A DNA stretch of 52,499 nucleotides, taken from NCBI GenBank assembly GCA_910588505.1, contig CAJUPQ010000017.1:1-52499 (forward strand), read 5' to 3'. Within the stretch, counting starts at the first letter, position 1, and each line of letters starts with the position of its first letter. A program made the translations under genes and the position numbers. Origin of the DNA: an uncultured Hungatella sp. GTDB lineage: Bacteria; Bacillota; Clostridia; Lachnospirales; Lachnospiraceae. Shown one piece after another: positions 33,710 through 42,096 of the stretch. The notes below the pieces were generated by a model. The model was given only the letters and a program-made list of their open reading frames with translations. It was not told where the DNA came from and did no database searches.

Positions 33710-34294
33710 ATGAAAATCGGTATACAGGAACTGCTTCTGGTCTTTATCGTAGCCCTTATTGTGCTGGGACCGGACAAGCTTCCTCTGTACGCCCGCAAAT
33801 TCGGGGAAGCGCTGAGAGAATTCCGCAAGTTTTCCTCCGACGCCACCAAGGATATCAGGGAGAGTATTGTGGAGCCTCTGGAGGAGGCCCAGCGTCCTCT
33901 TCGTGAGGCGCTGGAGCCTATTACGGAGCTGGAAAAGGAAGTCCGGGGTGACGTGGAAGGGATCCAAAAGTCCCTCTCAGATATCAGCAAGCCCGCCAAA
34001 AAGACGCCGGAGACGGAATCAGAGAGCGAAAATGCTGAGGATCTTAAGACGGCAGAGCAGGAAGCGGATGATCCCGGGCTGGCGGACAATAAGGAGCCGG
34101 CGGCAGAAAAGGCGGACGGCGGCCATGACCTGGTAGATGGTCAGACGCAGCGCTCCTTCGCCTCCCTCGAAGACGGAGAGGAAGCTCCTGACCCTGGGGA
34201 CCCGGCCGGTGAAGTGGTGTCCGTGGAAGAGGCGGCAGGTGAGGAGATACCCGGGCAGCCCGGACAGGTTTCCATGGAACAGCAGGCAGTCTGA
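33710..34294 (+). CDS. tatB: TatB-like twin-arginine translocase subunit
   Basis: A 194-residue single-pass protein. A short outer end, membrane segment at about 5-20 ending in the conserved FG/LGP hinge (VLGPDKLPLYARKFGEAL), an amphipathic helix to about 40, a helical part to about 100, then a long acidic tail rich in Glu, Asp, Pro. Length and long tail fit TatB better than TatA, though Gram-positive systems often use bifunctional TatA. GGAGGT precedes the start. tatA and tatC follow in order, so this makes a full TatABC-like set. Confidence 0.8.
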   Translation: MKIGIQELLLVFIVALIVLGPDKLPLYARKFGEALREFRKFSSDATKDIRESIVEPLEEAQRPLREALEPITELEKEVRGDVEGIQKSLSDISKPAKKTPETESESENAEDLKTAEQEADDPGLADNKEPAAEKADGGHDLVDGQTQRSFASLEDGEEAPDPGDPAGEVVSVEEAAGEEIPGQPGQVSMEQQAV

Positions 34295-34349
34295 CTGACA
34301 GGGTTAAATGATTCGGTTATACTTAATAATCATATGAGGAGGACTAATT

Positions 34350-34514
34350 ATGAAAATCGGAACACAGGAATTACTTATTGTCTTGGTCATCGCCATCTTG
34401 ATCTTTGGCCCCACCCAGATTCCAAAGCTGAGCAAGATTGTGGGAAAGAGCATAAAGAACTTCCGCTCGGGCATGTCTGACGGCGAGGAAGAAGAAGATA
34501 CCGCCAAGCAGTGA
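34350..34514 (+). CDS. tatA: TatA twin-arginine translocase subunit
   Basis: A 54-residue protein, MKIGTQELLI at the start, membrane segment to about residue 19, FGP hinge (IFGPTQIPKLSKIVGKSI), short amphipathic helix and an acidic tail (GEEEEDTAKQ). It is the pore-forming TatA type. GAGGAGG lies eight bases upstream. It shares its first residues and helix pattern with the TatB-like protein, so the two are likely a duplication. The stop overlaps the tatC start by one base. Confidence 0.92.
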   Translation: MKIGTQELLIVLVIAILIFGPTQIPKLSKIVGKSIKNFRSGMSDGEEEEDTAKQ

Positions 34515-35299
34515 TGAAGAGTAAGAAGACCAAAGGAAAAAAACACAAAAGACAAGCAGAGCAGTCCATGACTCTTACCGGCCATCTGCGGGAGCTGCGC
34601 AACCGGCTGATCATCTGCGTAGTCTGTCTGGTGGCATCATCCCTTGCCGGGCTGCACTATGCCCCTCAGCTGGTGGACATGCTGACGGATATCGGGAAAG
34701 CTTACGGGTACTCCTATGTGTTCATCGCCCCCCAGGAGCTGCTTATGCAGTATTTTTCCATTGCGCTTCTGGCAGGGGTGTGTATCACATTTCCGGTGAT
34801 ACTCTACCATATCTGGGCTTTTGTGCAGCCTGGCCTGCAGAAAAATGAGAATGTTCTCTTTCTGTCAGCTATCTTTTTCGGGCTGCTCTGTTTTATTGCG
34901 GGGATCGTCTTTGCCTACAAGATCATGCTCCCCTTTATGCTCCATTTCCTCATAGGGATAAGTGCGGGAAGCGAGATCACCGCGTCTATCAGCGTGCAGA
35001 ATTACATTACGTTTCTTCTGACCATATTTATGATATTCGGCATTGTGTTCGAGCTTCCGGTCATATCGGTCCTGCTTACCCAGATGAGGCTTTTGAAGGT
35101 AGAGTGGATGAAAAAGGGCAGGCGGGTCATTATCATCGTCATCTTTATCGTGGCGGCTCTTATCACGCCGCCGGATATCGTGTCTCAGATCATGGTGGGC
35201 ATCCCCATGGTGGGACTGTATGAGATCAGCATTGTGATCTGCTCCATCCTGATGAAGTTCAGGAAGAAGGAAGCAGAGGAGGAAGACGAGGAGCATTAG
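34514..35299 (+). CDS. tatC: Sec-independent protein translocase TatC
   Basis: A 261-residue six-pass membrane protein that binds twin-arginine signal peptides. The cytoplasmic head has a Lys-rich run, then MTLTGHLRELRNRLI with the conserved Glu of the signal-peptide site. Later hallmarks are FVQPGLQKNE and FGIVFELPV. The ATG at 34514 overlaps the tatA stop (TGATG); a GTG one codon earlier is the alternative. An acidic tail ends the protein. The HAD gene follows after 16 bp. Confidence 0.95.
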   Translation: MKSKKTKGKKHKRQAEQSMTLTGHLRELRNRLIICVVCLVASSLAGLHYAPQLVDMLTDIGKAYGYSYVFIAPQELLMQYFSIALLAGVCITFPVILYHIWAFVQPGLQKNENVLFLSAIFFGLLCFIAGIVFAYKIMLPFMLHFLIGISAGSEITASISVQNYITFLLTIFMIFGIVFELPVISVLLTQMRLLKVEWMKKGRRVIIIVIFIVAALITPPDIVSQIMVGIPMVGLYEISIVICSILMKFRKKEAEEEDEEH

Positions 35300-35315
35300 A
35301 AGGGATAAAGAGAGT

Positions 35316-36113
35316 ATGAACAGAAAGATCATCTTTTTTGATATTGACGGGACGATTTTCTGCACCCGGCTTGGGCATGTTACGGACAGGGTGAAGGCGG
35401 CCATCGCCCAGGCCAGGAAGCGGGGCCATCTGTGTTTTATCGCCAGCGGGAGGCCATGGGCTTTTATCGCGGATAATATCAGGGAACTGGGCTTTGACGG
35501 GTATGTCCTGGCCAACGGTGCCCACATAAAATTCCAGGACATGGACGCCGGGATCCGATATCTGCCTCATGACGCGGTTAGAGACTTGTGCGGAAAGTTC
35601 CGGCAGGGGAATATTCAGTATATCTTGTCAACGCCGGCCTGTTCTTACATAGATCCAGGGTTTACAGAGCTTTTGAATTTCTTCGGAAAGTGCAACATTG
35701 ATCTTGAAAACCTTGTCCATAAGTTTGACGAAGAGATGGTTTTTTATGAGACGCTGAAGCTGGAGGCTTGGGTGGACACAAAAGAGCAGGTGGAGCTTGC
35801 GGCCTCCTGCTGCGGTGATTTTGCCAGCGAAATCCACGGCCCCGGGGAGACCATTGAGATCTACGGAAAGCAGGTGTCCAAGGCCACAGGGATCTTAAGG
35901 GTGCTTGATATGCTCCGGCTGCCTGTTGAGGACAGTTTCTGCTTTGGGGACGGGCCTAATGATGTGGAGATGTTTGAGACAGTAGGCAGCGGATTTGCCA
36001 TGGCAAACGGGGTTCAGGCTGTCAAGAGCCTGGCCAGAGAGATCTGCCCGGATGTGGAGCAGGACGGGGTGGCAATTAAGCTGGAGGAGCTGTTTCATAG
36101 AGGAGTGTTGTAG
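35316..36113 (+). CDS. Cof-type HAD-IIB phosphatase
   Basis: A 265-residue HAD hydrolase. Motif I FFDIDGTIF (nucleophile and acid/base Asp), motif II Ser in ASGRPW, the IIB-type cap in the middle (about 85-180), Lys in GKQVSKATGIL, and motif IV FGDGPNDVEMFE near 214-225. Members dephosphorylate sugar phosphates or cofactors; the substrate cannot be read from sequence. It follows tatC closely and may be read from the tat promoter. Confidence 0.9.
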   Translation: MNRKIIFFDIDGTIFCTRLGHVTDRVKAAIAQARKRGHLCFIASGRPWAFIADNIRELGFDGYVLANGAHIKFQDMDAGIRYLPHDAVRDLCGKFRQGNIQYILSTPACSYIDPGFTELLNFFGKCNIDLENLVHKFDEEMVFYETLKLEAWVDTKEQVELAASCCGDFASEIHGPGETIEIYGKQVSKATGILRVLDMLRLPVEDSFCFGDGPNDVEMFETVGSGFAMANGVQAVKSLAREICPDVEQDGVAIKLEELFHRGVL

Positions 36114-36185
36114 GGATATTGGCTTTTGGAACCTGTTTTTCATGGGGCATCAGAATTTTTTAAGATTTCCGATGCCTTATTTTAA

Positions 36186-36214
36186 TTGTCCTGTCCGGCC
36201 GCGGATGGTATAAT
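36186..36214 (+). promoter_or_regulatory. Promoter of the membrane protein/lipoprotein unit
   Basis: TTGTCC (36186-36191), 17-bp spacer, perfect TATAAT (36209-36214). Confidence 0.75.
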
Positions 36215-36242
36215 AAAGGGCAGAGAAACGTAAGGAGAATCC

Positions 36243-36923
36243 ATGGAACAAAAAACATTCTGCTTTTCCATGACATCCAGGGAGTGGAAAAAATGGCGCG
36301 GGTTCGCCGCGTTCTGCTATGCCGCCACCTTGTGGCAGATTCTGGTTATTGTGTGGTTTCTGTTGTGCGAACTTTTGGTGCTTGTGGCGAAGCTTTCCCC
36401 AAATTTAGGGGAAACCTGGGGTTTTTGGCTTCTGGTCTGGGGGACTGTCTTTCTTCTGCTGATGCTTCGGGGATATGTTAGTCTGAAAAAAGCCACCGGG
36501 GAACTTGAGAAAAGTGTTTTTGTGCTGAAGTGCTCCCTGATGCCCAACTATATGCGCTTTTACAGCGATGCCAGCCCGGGGATGGATCATTTGGTTCATT
36601 ACGGGGATGTTCACAGGCTTCTTGGGGTGGGGCGCAACCTGTTTTTCTGGTTTACATGGGAGAAAATGGCTATGTACCAGATCATACCGTCGGCGGCATT
36701 TGAGTCTTACCAGGAGTACAGACAGGTGAAGGCGGACATAAAAAGAAGGATAAAGCAGCAGGGATCAGGGAAGCAAAAGTCTGTGCTGGGAAGTTTTTTC
36801 GGCGGGGCGTTTTCACTGTGGCTGGATTATATCAAAGCCGTAGTAAAGGCATTGGCTGTGGTGATGGCGGTTCTCTTGTGTATTGGACTGGTTGGAACGG
36901 TCATCAAGAAGATGAAAGGGTAG
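36243..36923 (+). CDS. YcxB-like membrane protein of unknown function
   Basis: A 226-residue protein with two membrane segments near 25-48 and 58-78, a soluble part at about 85-175, and a last membrane segment at about 198-220. The soluble part (NYMRFYSDAS..MDHLVHYGDVHRLLGVGRNLFFW) recalls YcxB-type domains in which a beta-rich cytoplasmic part follows two helices. AAGGAGA precedes the start. It heads a three-gene unit with two lipoproteins; a role at the cell envelope is likely but undefined. Confidence 0.7.
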   Translation: MEQKTFCFSMTSREWKKWRGFAAFCYAATLWQILVIVWFLLCELLVLVAKLSPNLGETWGFWLLVWGTVFLLLMLRGYVSLKKATGELEKSVFVLKCSLMPNYMRFYSDASPGMDHLVHYGDVHRLLGVGRNLFFWFTWEKMAMYQIIPSAAFESYQEYRQVKADIKRRIKQQGSGKQKSVLGSFFGGAFSLWLDYIKAVVKALAVVMAVLLCIGLVGTVIKKMKG

Positions 36924-36934
36924 GTGATCACCGG

Positions 36935-38020
36935 ATGAGGTTAAAAAAGATCGTGGCGCTTCTGTTTGTGGCGGGAACGGCCTTGTTTTGTGGGTGCGGC
37001 AATTCCCCGGATTCTGCCCGGGGGACAAAACTTTTGGCAGAGTCGAAGGGGGCGGAAATAGACGGGACTGGTGAAGTGGAAGCGGGTGGGACTGGTGGAG
37101 CGGAAACGGATGGGACTGGTGGAGCGGATGGGGATGACAGAACCACAGCCAGCGAGTTCGCGGATCTCACAAAGGAGGAGACCACAGACGGACCGGGGAC
37201 GGACAGCCAGAAGATGGAGCGTTTGGATGCCGCGTCTTGGGATTTCCAAGACTAGGATCTGCCAGGTTCTGATGTGGAGCGGCGGGAATCTGTCGGGATC
37301 AGGGCTCATATAAAAGAGATAAAGGGAGACCAGGCGCTTATCAGCTCGGACACCGATGAGTTTCCGGGGGTTTTCCTGATTATAGGGCTGCTTAACCTGA
37401 CCGGCCAGGACGGGCCTGACGGGGATGGCGGATTTAAGGGCGGCACGGAGGTTTTTGTGGTCATGGCGGATTCGGGGCAGAAGACCGGGGACGGGATTCC
37501 CGTGTACAGGGCGTGGGAGATCTTTCCGGCGCCGGAGGATGAGGAAGGGCAGGCCAGGGCAGATGTGCTTCTGACAGAACCGCCGGCCTTAAGGCTTCAG
37601 GACGTGTTGTCCAGCGTCTTGGACCCCTTTGAGGTCCGGCCGGGAAATTACAGCTGGAATGTGGATATGGGAGACGGGACCATGACGTCAACCATTGCCT
37701 GCGGCTCTGCCCCTCTGGATGAGGCCGGATTAAGGGCGGCGGCCAGACTTACGGTTAAGGATTACAACAAGATGGACCAGGTGATGTATGCCTGTTCCAC
37801 CGTATTTTTTCCGGATAAGCTGGTGGTCCGCCAGTGGGACAATGGAGATGTAACGGACGGGGATGCCAGGGAGGAGCGTGTGACCACCTACTATTGCCAG
37901 ATACCGCTTCTGGGATTGGAAAAGGGAAAGGTGTATGAGTTTTCCGCCTGGTGGAATCAGGAAAACCTGGATAAAAACGGATTCTGGGGCGATGCCGCCT
38001 ATGTTTTTGTGACAGAATAA
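36935..38020 (+). pseudogene. Lipoprotein gene with in-frame TAG at codon 107
   Basis: A signal peptide with lipobox FCGC, then a Gly/Thr/Glu/Asp linker made of imperfect repeats (GTGGAETDGTGGADG). At 37253-37255 a TAG stops the frame, and the same frame then continues open for 254 codons (DLPGSDVERRESVG onward) to 38020 with a folded-looking domain (SSDTDEFPG, PVYRAWEIF, VTTYYCQIP, YEFSAWWNQENL). No frameshift is needed to join them. The simplest view is a nonsense mutation; a GTG at 37274 could restart translation but lacks a good ribosome site and signal peptide. Domain not recognised. Confidence 0.75.
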
Positions 38021-38042
38021 CGGATTTTGGGGAGGTTTTGTG

Positions 38043-39233
38043 ATGAGACGAACATGGAGGATTGCAATGGCCCTGGGAGGTATCTGTGTCTGCTGCGCCT
38101 GGGGAGCAGGGTGTAAAGGTTCCGGCGGGGAGCAGGCGGGGACTATAAGCGGGGATAAGACCGCAGAAACAGGCCTTGGGGAAGAAGCTTCAAAAGACAG
38201 CGCCGACGGGGAATTGGAATCAGAGACAGCGGCAGATGAGAGCAAAGACGGCGCTGCTTCTAACGGGGAGGAAACAGGCATGGAGTCCTTGGCAGATGAG
38301 GACGGGGAATATATTTTCCCGGAAAGCCATGTGCGGCTTTTGACCAGGGAGGAGCTAAAAAGCGCGTCACCGGATGACCTGCGGATCGCCCGCAATGAAA
38401 TCTATGCCCGCCACGGGAGACGGTTTACTTCCTCTGACCTTCAGGAGTATTTTGAAGCCAGGGATTGGTATGAGGGGACTGTGGAGCCGGATCAGTTTTC
38501 CGAAGAGGTGTTAAATGACTTTGAGAAGGAGAATGTGAAGCTTATCAAAGCCAGGGAGGATCTTGGCACTATCCTGGATACCGCGGAAGTTTACAGCCAG
38601 ATCATGGAGAGGCATGGACTGTTTGGGTGGAACGGGCTTTTGGAGTATGGCCGTATCGACGCGGCCATGAGCGACAGTTACAAGGAGTGGTACCCAGAGC
38701 TTGTTGACATGGGCGATTACTATGAGGCCAAGGGCCAGGTGCTGTCCGTTCCTGTCTATTATCCGTGGGACGCAATTGAGAAGGTAAAGCCCGGGGACAG
38801 GATGACTCTCTCTTTTGGCCTGATCCCTGATCAGAAGGAGTACACGGTGACCGAAATCCTTCAGGAGCATGGAAAAGACGCAAAAGTCATCTCCGTATCG
38901 GCGCCAGGGTTAAGGGGGGAGCTCCAGCTGGTGTTTACGGACGTGTTTGACAACGGAAAGTACGCCCTGGCAATCGTTGACTGGATAGAGGGGGACGACT
39001 ATGTGATATGGAACAGCGATGATATCAGCTGCGCCTGCGAAATTCTGTACCAGGGAAGTTTTTATCTTGCCAAGGACTGTGTCATCGACGTGGCGGGGGA
39101 GGAGCGGTCGGTAAAGGATCAGTGGGAACCTGCCTCGGAGAGGAATCCTTTTGGCGGGGCGATCTGCGGGGATATTCTAGAGGTGGATGAGAATGGATTG
39201 ATCACCAGGATCCGGCAGCAGGTGGCGGGATGA
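38043..39233 (+). CDS. Lipoprotein with YARHG domain
   Basis: A 396-residue exported lipoprotein: signal peptide to lipobox GAGC, long acidic Ser/Glu/Asp linker (about 25-85), then a YARHG domain (LRIARNEIYARHGRRFTSSD at about 116-135, with ARDWYEG after it), followed by a mixed domain to the end. YARHG domains are extracellular and common in Firmicutes surface proteins; their ligand is not known. The ATG at 38043 has GGAGG seven bases upstream. It follows the TAG-interrupted lipoprotein after 22 bp. Confidence 0.82.
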   Translation: MRRTWRIAMALGGICVCCAWGAGCKGSGGEQAGTISGDKTAETGLGEEASKDSADGELESETAADESKDGAASNGEETGMESLADEDGEYIFPESHVRLLTREELKSASPDDLRIARNEIYARHGRRFTSSDLQEYFEARDWYEGTVEPDQFSEEVLNDFEKENVKLIKAREDLGTILDTAEVYSQIMERHGLFGWNGLLEYGRIDAAMSDSYKEWYPELVDMGDYYEAKGQVLSVPVYYPWDAIEKVKPGDRMTLSFGLIPDQKEYTVTEILQEHGKDAKVISVSAPGLRGELQLVFTDVFDNGKYALAIVDWIEGDDYVIWNSDDISCACEILYQGSFYLAKDCVIDVAGEERSVKDQWEPASERNPFGGAICGDILEVDENGLITRIRQQVAG

Positions 39234-39274
39234 CAGATACAGAGGCAGGTACGCATAGAAGGGAATTTATTTTA

Positions 39275-39661
39275 TGTACACAATGACGATTCCGGAGGAC
39301 TTAAATACAAAGGTATTGGCGGCGGCAGCTTATTTATGAGCTTTTGGTAATGAATGACATTCCAAAAGAATGTATTTATGTGGACGCTGATCTGGAACTT
39401 CCGGGTTATTACCCCTAAAGAAAGCTTGTCGTTTCGCGCGTTTGTTACCTCCATGCTGGGTGCTGCTGCTATGACCCATTCTGCGGAAGCGGGACTACTA
39501 TGTTGGACGCAAAAAATACTGGGAGAAACGGTGTTGGCATAGAGACAGAGGAATTTTACTGCAATTCTATATTGCAGCGGTTGGAGGCAGACAGAAATCT
39601 GTTTGAGGATTTTGAAATAGATTACATTGATCTGAGCCATGAGATGGATACGTATACATAA
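39275..39661 (+). pseudogene. Debris with the tail of a DNA methyltransferase
   Basis: From 39422 to the TAA at 39659-39661 one frame reads a degenerate lead-in, then DPFCGSGTTMLDA (motif I with DPFCGSGTT) and GVGIETEEFYCNSILQRL, the SAM-binding end of an N4/N6 DNA methyltransferase (PF01555 type). Upstream, 39275-39418 has short frames in three phases (TIPEDLNTKVLAAA; ELLVMNDIPKECIYVDADLE) that cannot be joined. The methyltransferase has lost its other motifs. The region is a leftover of a restriction or mobile unit. Confidence 0.65.
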
Positions 39662-39687
39662 ATTTCCCCCCTCCAATCGTTACAAAT

Positions 39688-39705
39688 GTCACTCCCACAA
39701 GTGAC
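39688..39705. promoter_or_regulatory. Dyad and -10 box upstream of the membrane protein/two-component operon
   Basis: GTCACT-CCCACA-AGTGAC is a perfect 6-bp inverted repeat. A TATAAT follows at 39739-39744 with no good -35 box (TACCGT), a pattern expected for an activator-dependent promoter. The NarL-type regulator of the same operon is the natural candidate to bind here. Confidence 0.45.
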
Positions 39706-39790
39706 GGCTGACATCTACCGTCCCACATTCCTTTTCCGTATAATAAGAGTATCAGATATCAACATACTTTAGATGGAAAGGGGAATGGAT

Positions 39791-42082
39791 ATGGGATGGA
39801 TACTGATACTGTTTATCTGGCTTGTGGCTCCTTTTGCGCAGCTTGGGATCATCATCTATTTGCTGGTGTTAACAGACAAGTACAAAAAACAGATCCGGGA
39901 ACTGGAGCGGGGCGCGTTAAGGGCGCGGGCCTTTGTCCCCCTGGCAGATGCCCCTGGAACCGGGGAGAAGGACCGTCCAGTCTTAAAAGGGGATTTCTCC
40001 CTCCAGCCGGATCCGCCATGGCAGATTGCCGAAAAACGGGCCGAGACATGGAGTCCCAAGGAAACCGTGTTGGGAGAGAAACCTGAGTTTGAGAGGGGCC
40101 CAGCTTTTCAATCGGTCTCCGTTTTTCAGAGAGAAACGGCTATAGAGGAGGAGACTCCTCCCTGTCCGTCCCGGGGTTGCGCCTTCCTCCGGCCTATGCT
40201 TGGGACTCTGGCCCTGGTACTTGGCATGGTTTTTATCGTCCTTGCAGGGCTTATCTTTGCCACCACCACATGGCCCATCCTTACAGACGCCTGCAAGACC
40301 TACTTGGTTTTCGCCTGTACGCTGATGTTTTTCGGAGCAAGTGCCCTGTCCCAAAAGGTCCTTGGCATCCGAAAGACGGCTGGAGCCTTCTACATCCTGG
40401 GAAGCGTTTTTGTGTTTCTCTCCGTCCTGGCCGCGGCGCACTTTAACCTGCTGGGGCCGGAGTTTATCCTTCATGGGGAGAACCGCTGGAAGGTCCTCTT
40501 TGTGGGAAGCGCGGTGACTCTTGGTGCTTTCTGGGCCGGGATTAGGCGTTTCTCTGACAAGGTTTACACCCAGGCCTGCCTCTGGGGCATGAGCCTCACC
40601 GCGTTTTTTCTCGTGAAAGCGTGTTCCATGGGGTGGAACGGGTTTCTGTGCGTCATGACTCTGTACTCCACAGTCCTTATTGCAGTCCTTTGGAAATTGA
40701 CTCCGGAAGGGGGCTGGAGCCAGAGCGGGGACCAGGGGGAGGGAAGCGTGTACTGGCGGCAGCTTCTGGCAGAAGGATTTCGCAGCTTTGCCCCCATTCA
40801 TTTTTGGACCTTTGCAGCTATCACTATGGTACGGGGACTGTTTTCCGTGTGGTGTATGGTCATTGAGGGATGCATGGGGGTTAGCCACGGTCCTTTAAGC
40901 CAAGTTCCTCTGCTGTCCTTTACCGCCTCCGTGGCAGTCTCCGTGGCTGCTGCTGCGGCGGGCATTGGGCTTCTGGCCAGGAGAGAGCCGGCAGGTGAAA
41001 CTTTAGGCTTTCTAAAAGCCCTGGCAGCGGCGGAGACGATCCTGTACACAGCCGGGTGGCTTACCGATGACGTTATCCTGCGGATGGCTGTCATTGATCT
41101 GTGCCTGTCTGTGAGCTTTGGGATCTGCTATTGGAGGCAAAAGGCGGACTTTCGGGGCCGCAGCCTGTTCTGGGACGTTTTTGGGGTTCTTGCCATGGTG
41201 TTAACCTCTGTCAGCTTCTACAGCGGGGGGCTGGGCAGATGGGACGGGATGGTTTTGTGCCTGGCAGCTTACGGCGGCTTTTATGCCTGGTTCTACCTGG
41301 GTGAAAGGCAGTGGCCCCATCTGGTCATCGCCGCGGCCATGACGCTGTTTCCCTTTGCGGCCAGAACGCAGCTGGGGCTGACCTTTGACCAGATGGGATT
41401 TTGGACGGCAGCAGCTCTCCTTGTGTCCGGCGGGACGGCGCGGCGGTTTTTCCCCATCATAAGGAGAGATCCCCGGGTTCTGGGAGGTTGGCGGGCAGAC
41501 TGGCACCACATTCTGTCCATTTTGACCATTCTGCACATGGTATTCCTGGGAAATGACACCTGGCGGTTTGTGTATATCTTTCTGGCAGGGCTGTATTTTG
41601 GGCAGTACATGACAGTGGAGACCCTTAGAAGGCCGGCCCTCACCCTTTGGGCGCTCTGTGTGGCTGTGGCCTTTTTCCAGCAACCCTTTGTCCGCTGGCC
41701 CGGGGTTTTGCAGTTGGAAATGAGCCTCCTTCCGGTGGTGTGGTTTTTGCGGGCAGCCAGGGTGATCTGGAAAGATGTCTCCTGGACGCGCGCCGCGGCC
41801 AATGCAGGGTATGTTATATGTTTAAGCCTTCTGTGTACGGACGCGGTATTTACAGGGCTTGTTTTGGACGCTCTTTTGGTGGAGGGGATCTGTCTGGCCG
41901 TGTTTGTCTGGGCTCAGGTGAAAAACTGCCTGTGGTGGGCGCGGATCTGCGCATCTGTCTGCCTGGCGGCGGCCCTGTTCATGACCAAAGGTTTCTGGCT
42001 CTCCATCGCCTGGTGGGTATACCTTCTGGCGGCTGGAGTGGGACTTCTGGTATTTGCCGGCATTATGGAAAAAAGACGGTGA
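39791..42082 (+). CDS. Large polytopic membrane protein of unknown function
   Basis: A 763-residue protein from the preferred ATG (39791; AAAGGGGA six bases upstream; two earlier ATGs are less well placed). One N-terminal membrane helix, a polar stretch of about 100 residues, then about 20 hydrophobic segments to the C-terminus in a pattern like DUF2157-type multi-pass proteins. No transport or enzymatic motif was recognised. It is followed 14 bp later by a sensor kinase and a response regulator, so it may deliver or be controlled by their signal. Confidence 0.75.
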   Translation: MGWILILFIWLVAPFAQLGIIIYLLVLTDKYKKQIRELERGALRARAFVPLADAPGTGEKDRPVLKGDFSLQPDPPWQIAEKRAETWSPKETVLGEKPEFERGPAFQSVSVFQRETAIEEETPPCPSRGCAFLRPMLGTLALVLGMVFIVLAGLIFATTTWPILTDACKTYLVFACTLMFFGASALSQKVLGIRKTAGAFYILGSVFVFLSVLAAAHFNLLGPEFILHGENRWKVLFVGSAVTLGAFWAGIRRFSDKVYTQACLWGMSLTAFFLVKACSMGWNGFLCVMTLYSTVLIAVLWKLTPEGGWSQSGDQGEGSVYWRQLLAEGFRSFAPIHFWTFAAITMVRGLFSVWCMVIEGCMGVSHGPLSQVPLLSFTASVAVSVAAAAAGIGLLARREPAGETLGFLKALAAAETILYTAGWLTDDVILRMAVIDLCLSVSFGICYWRQKADFRGRSLFWDVFGVLAMVLTSVSFYSGGLGRWDGMVLCLAAYGGFYAWFYLGERQWPHLVIAAAMTLFPFAARTQLGLTFDQMGFWTAAALLVSGGTARRFFPIIRRDPRVLGGWRADWHHILSILTILHMVFLGNDTWRFVYIFLAGLYFGQYMTVETLRRPALTLWALCVAVAFFQQPFVRWPGVLQLEMSLLPVVWFLRAARVIWKDVSWTRAAANAGYVICLSLLCTDAVFTGLVLDALLVEGICLAVFVWAQVKNCLWWARICASVCLAAALFMTKGFWLSIAWWVYLLAAGVGLLVFAGIMEKRR

Positions 42083-42096
42083 AAGGGGAGAATGGT

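Noticed and set aside
37253..37255. Pyrrolysine at the in-frame TAG
   Set aside because: No pyl genes or methylamine context are in the window; a nonsense mutation is simpler.
39983..40888. 301-codon minus-strand frame inside the membrane-protein gene
   Set aside because: Low-complexity composition and no ribosome site; it is a shadow of the polytopic protein.
41647..42096. N-terminal extension of the sensor kinase
   Set aside because: It overlaps the end of the upstream membrane protein in another frame; ATG 42097 has the ribosome site and begins the first membrane helix.
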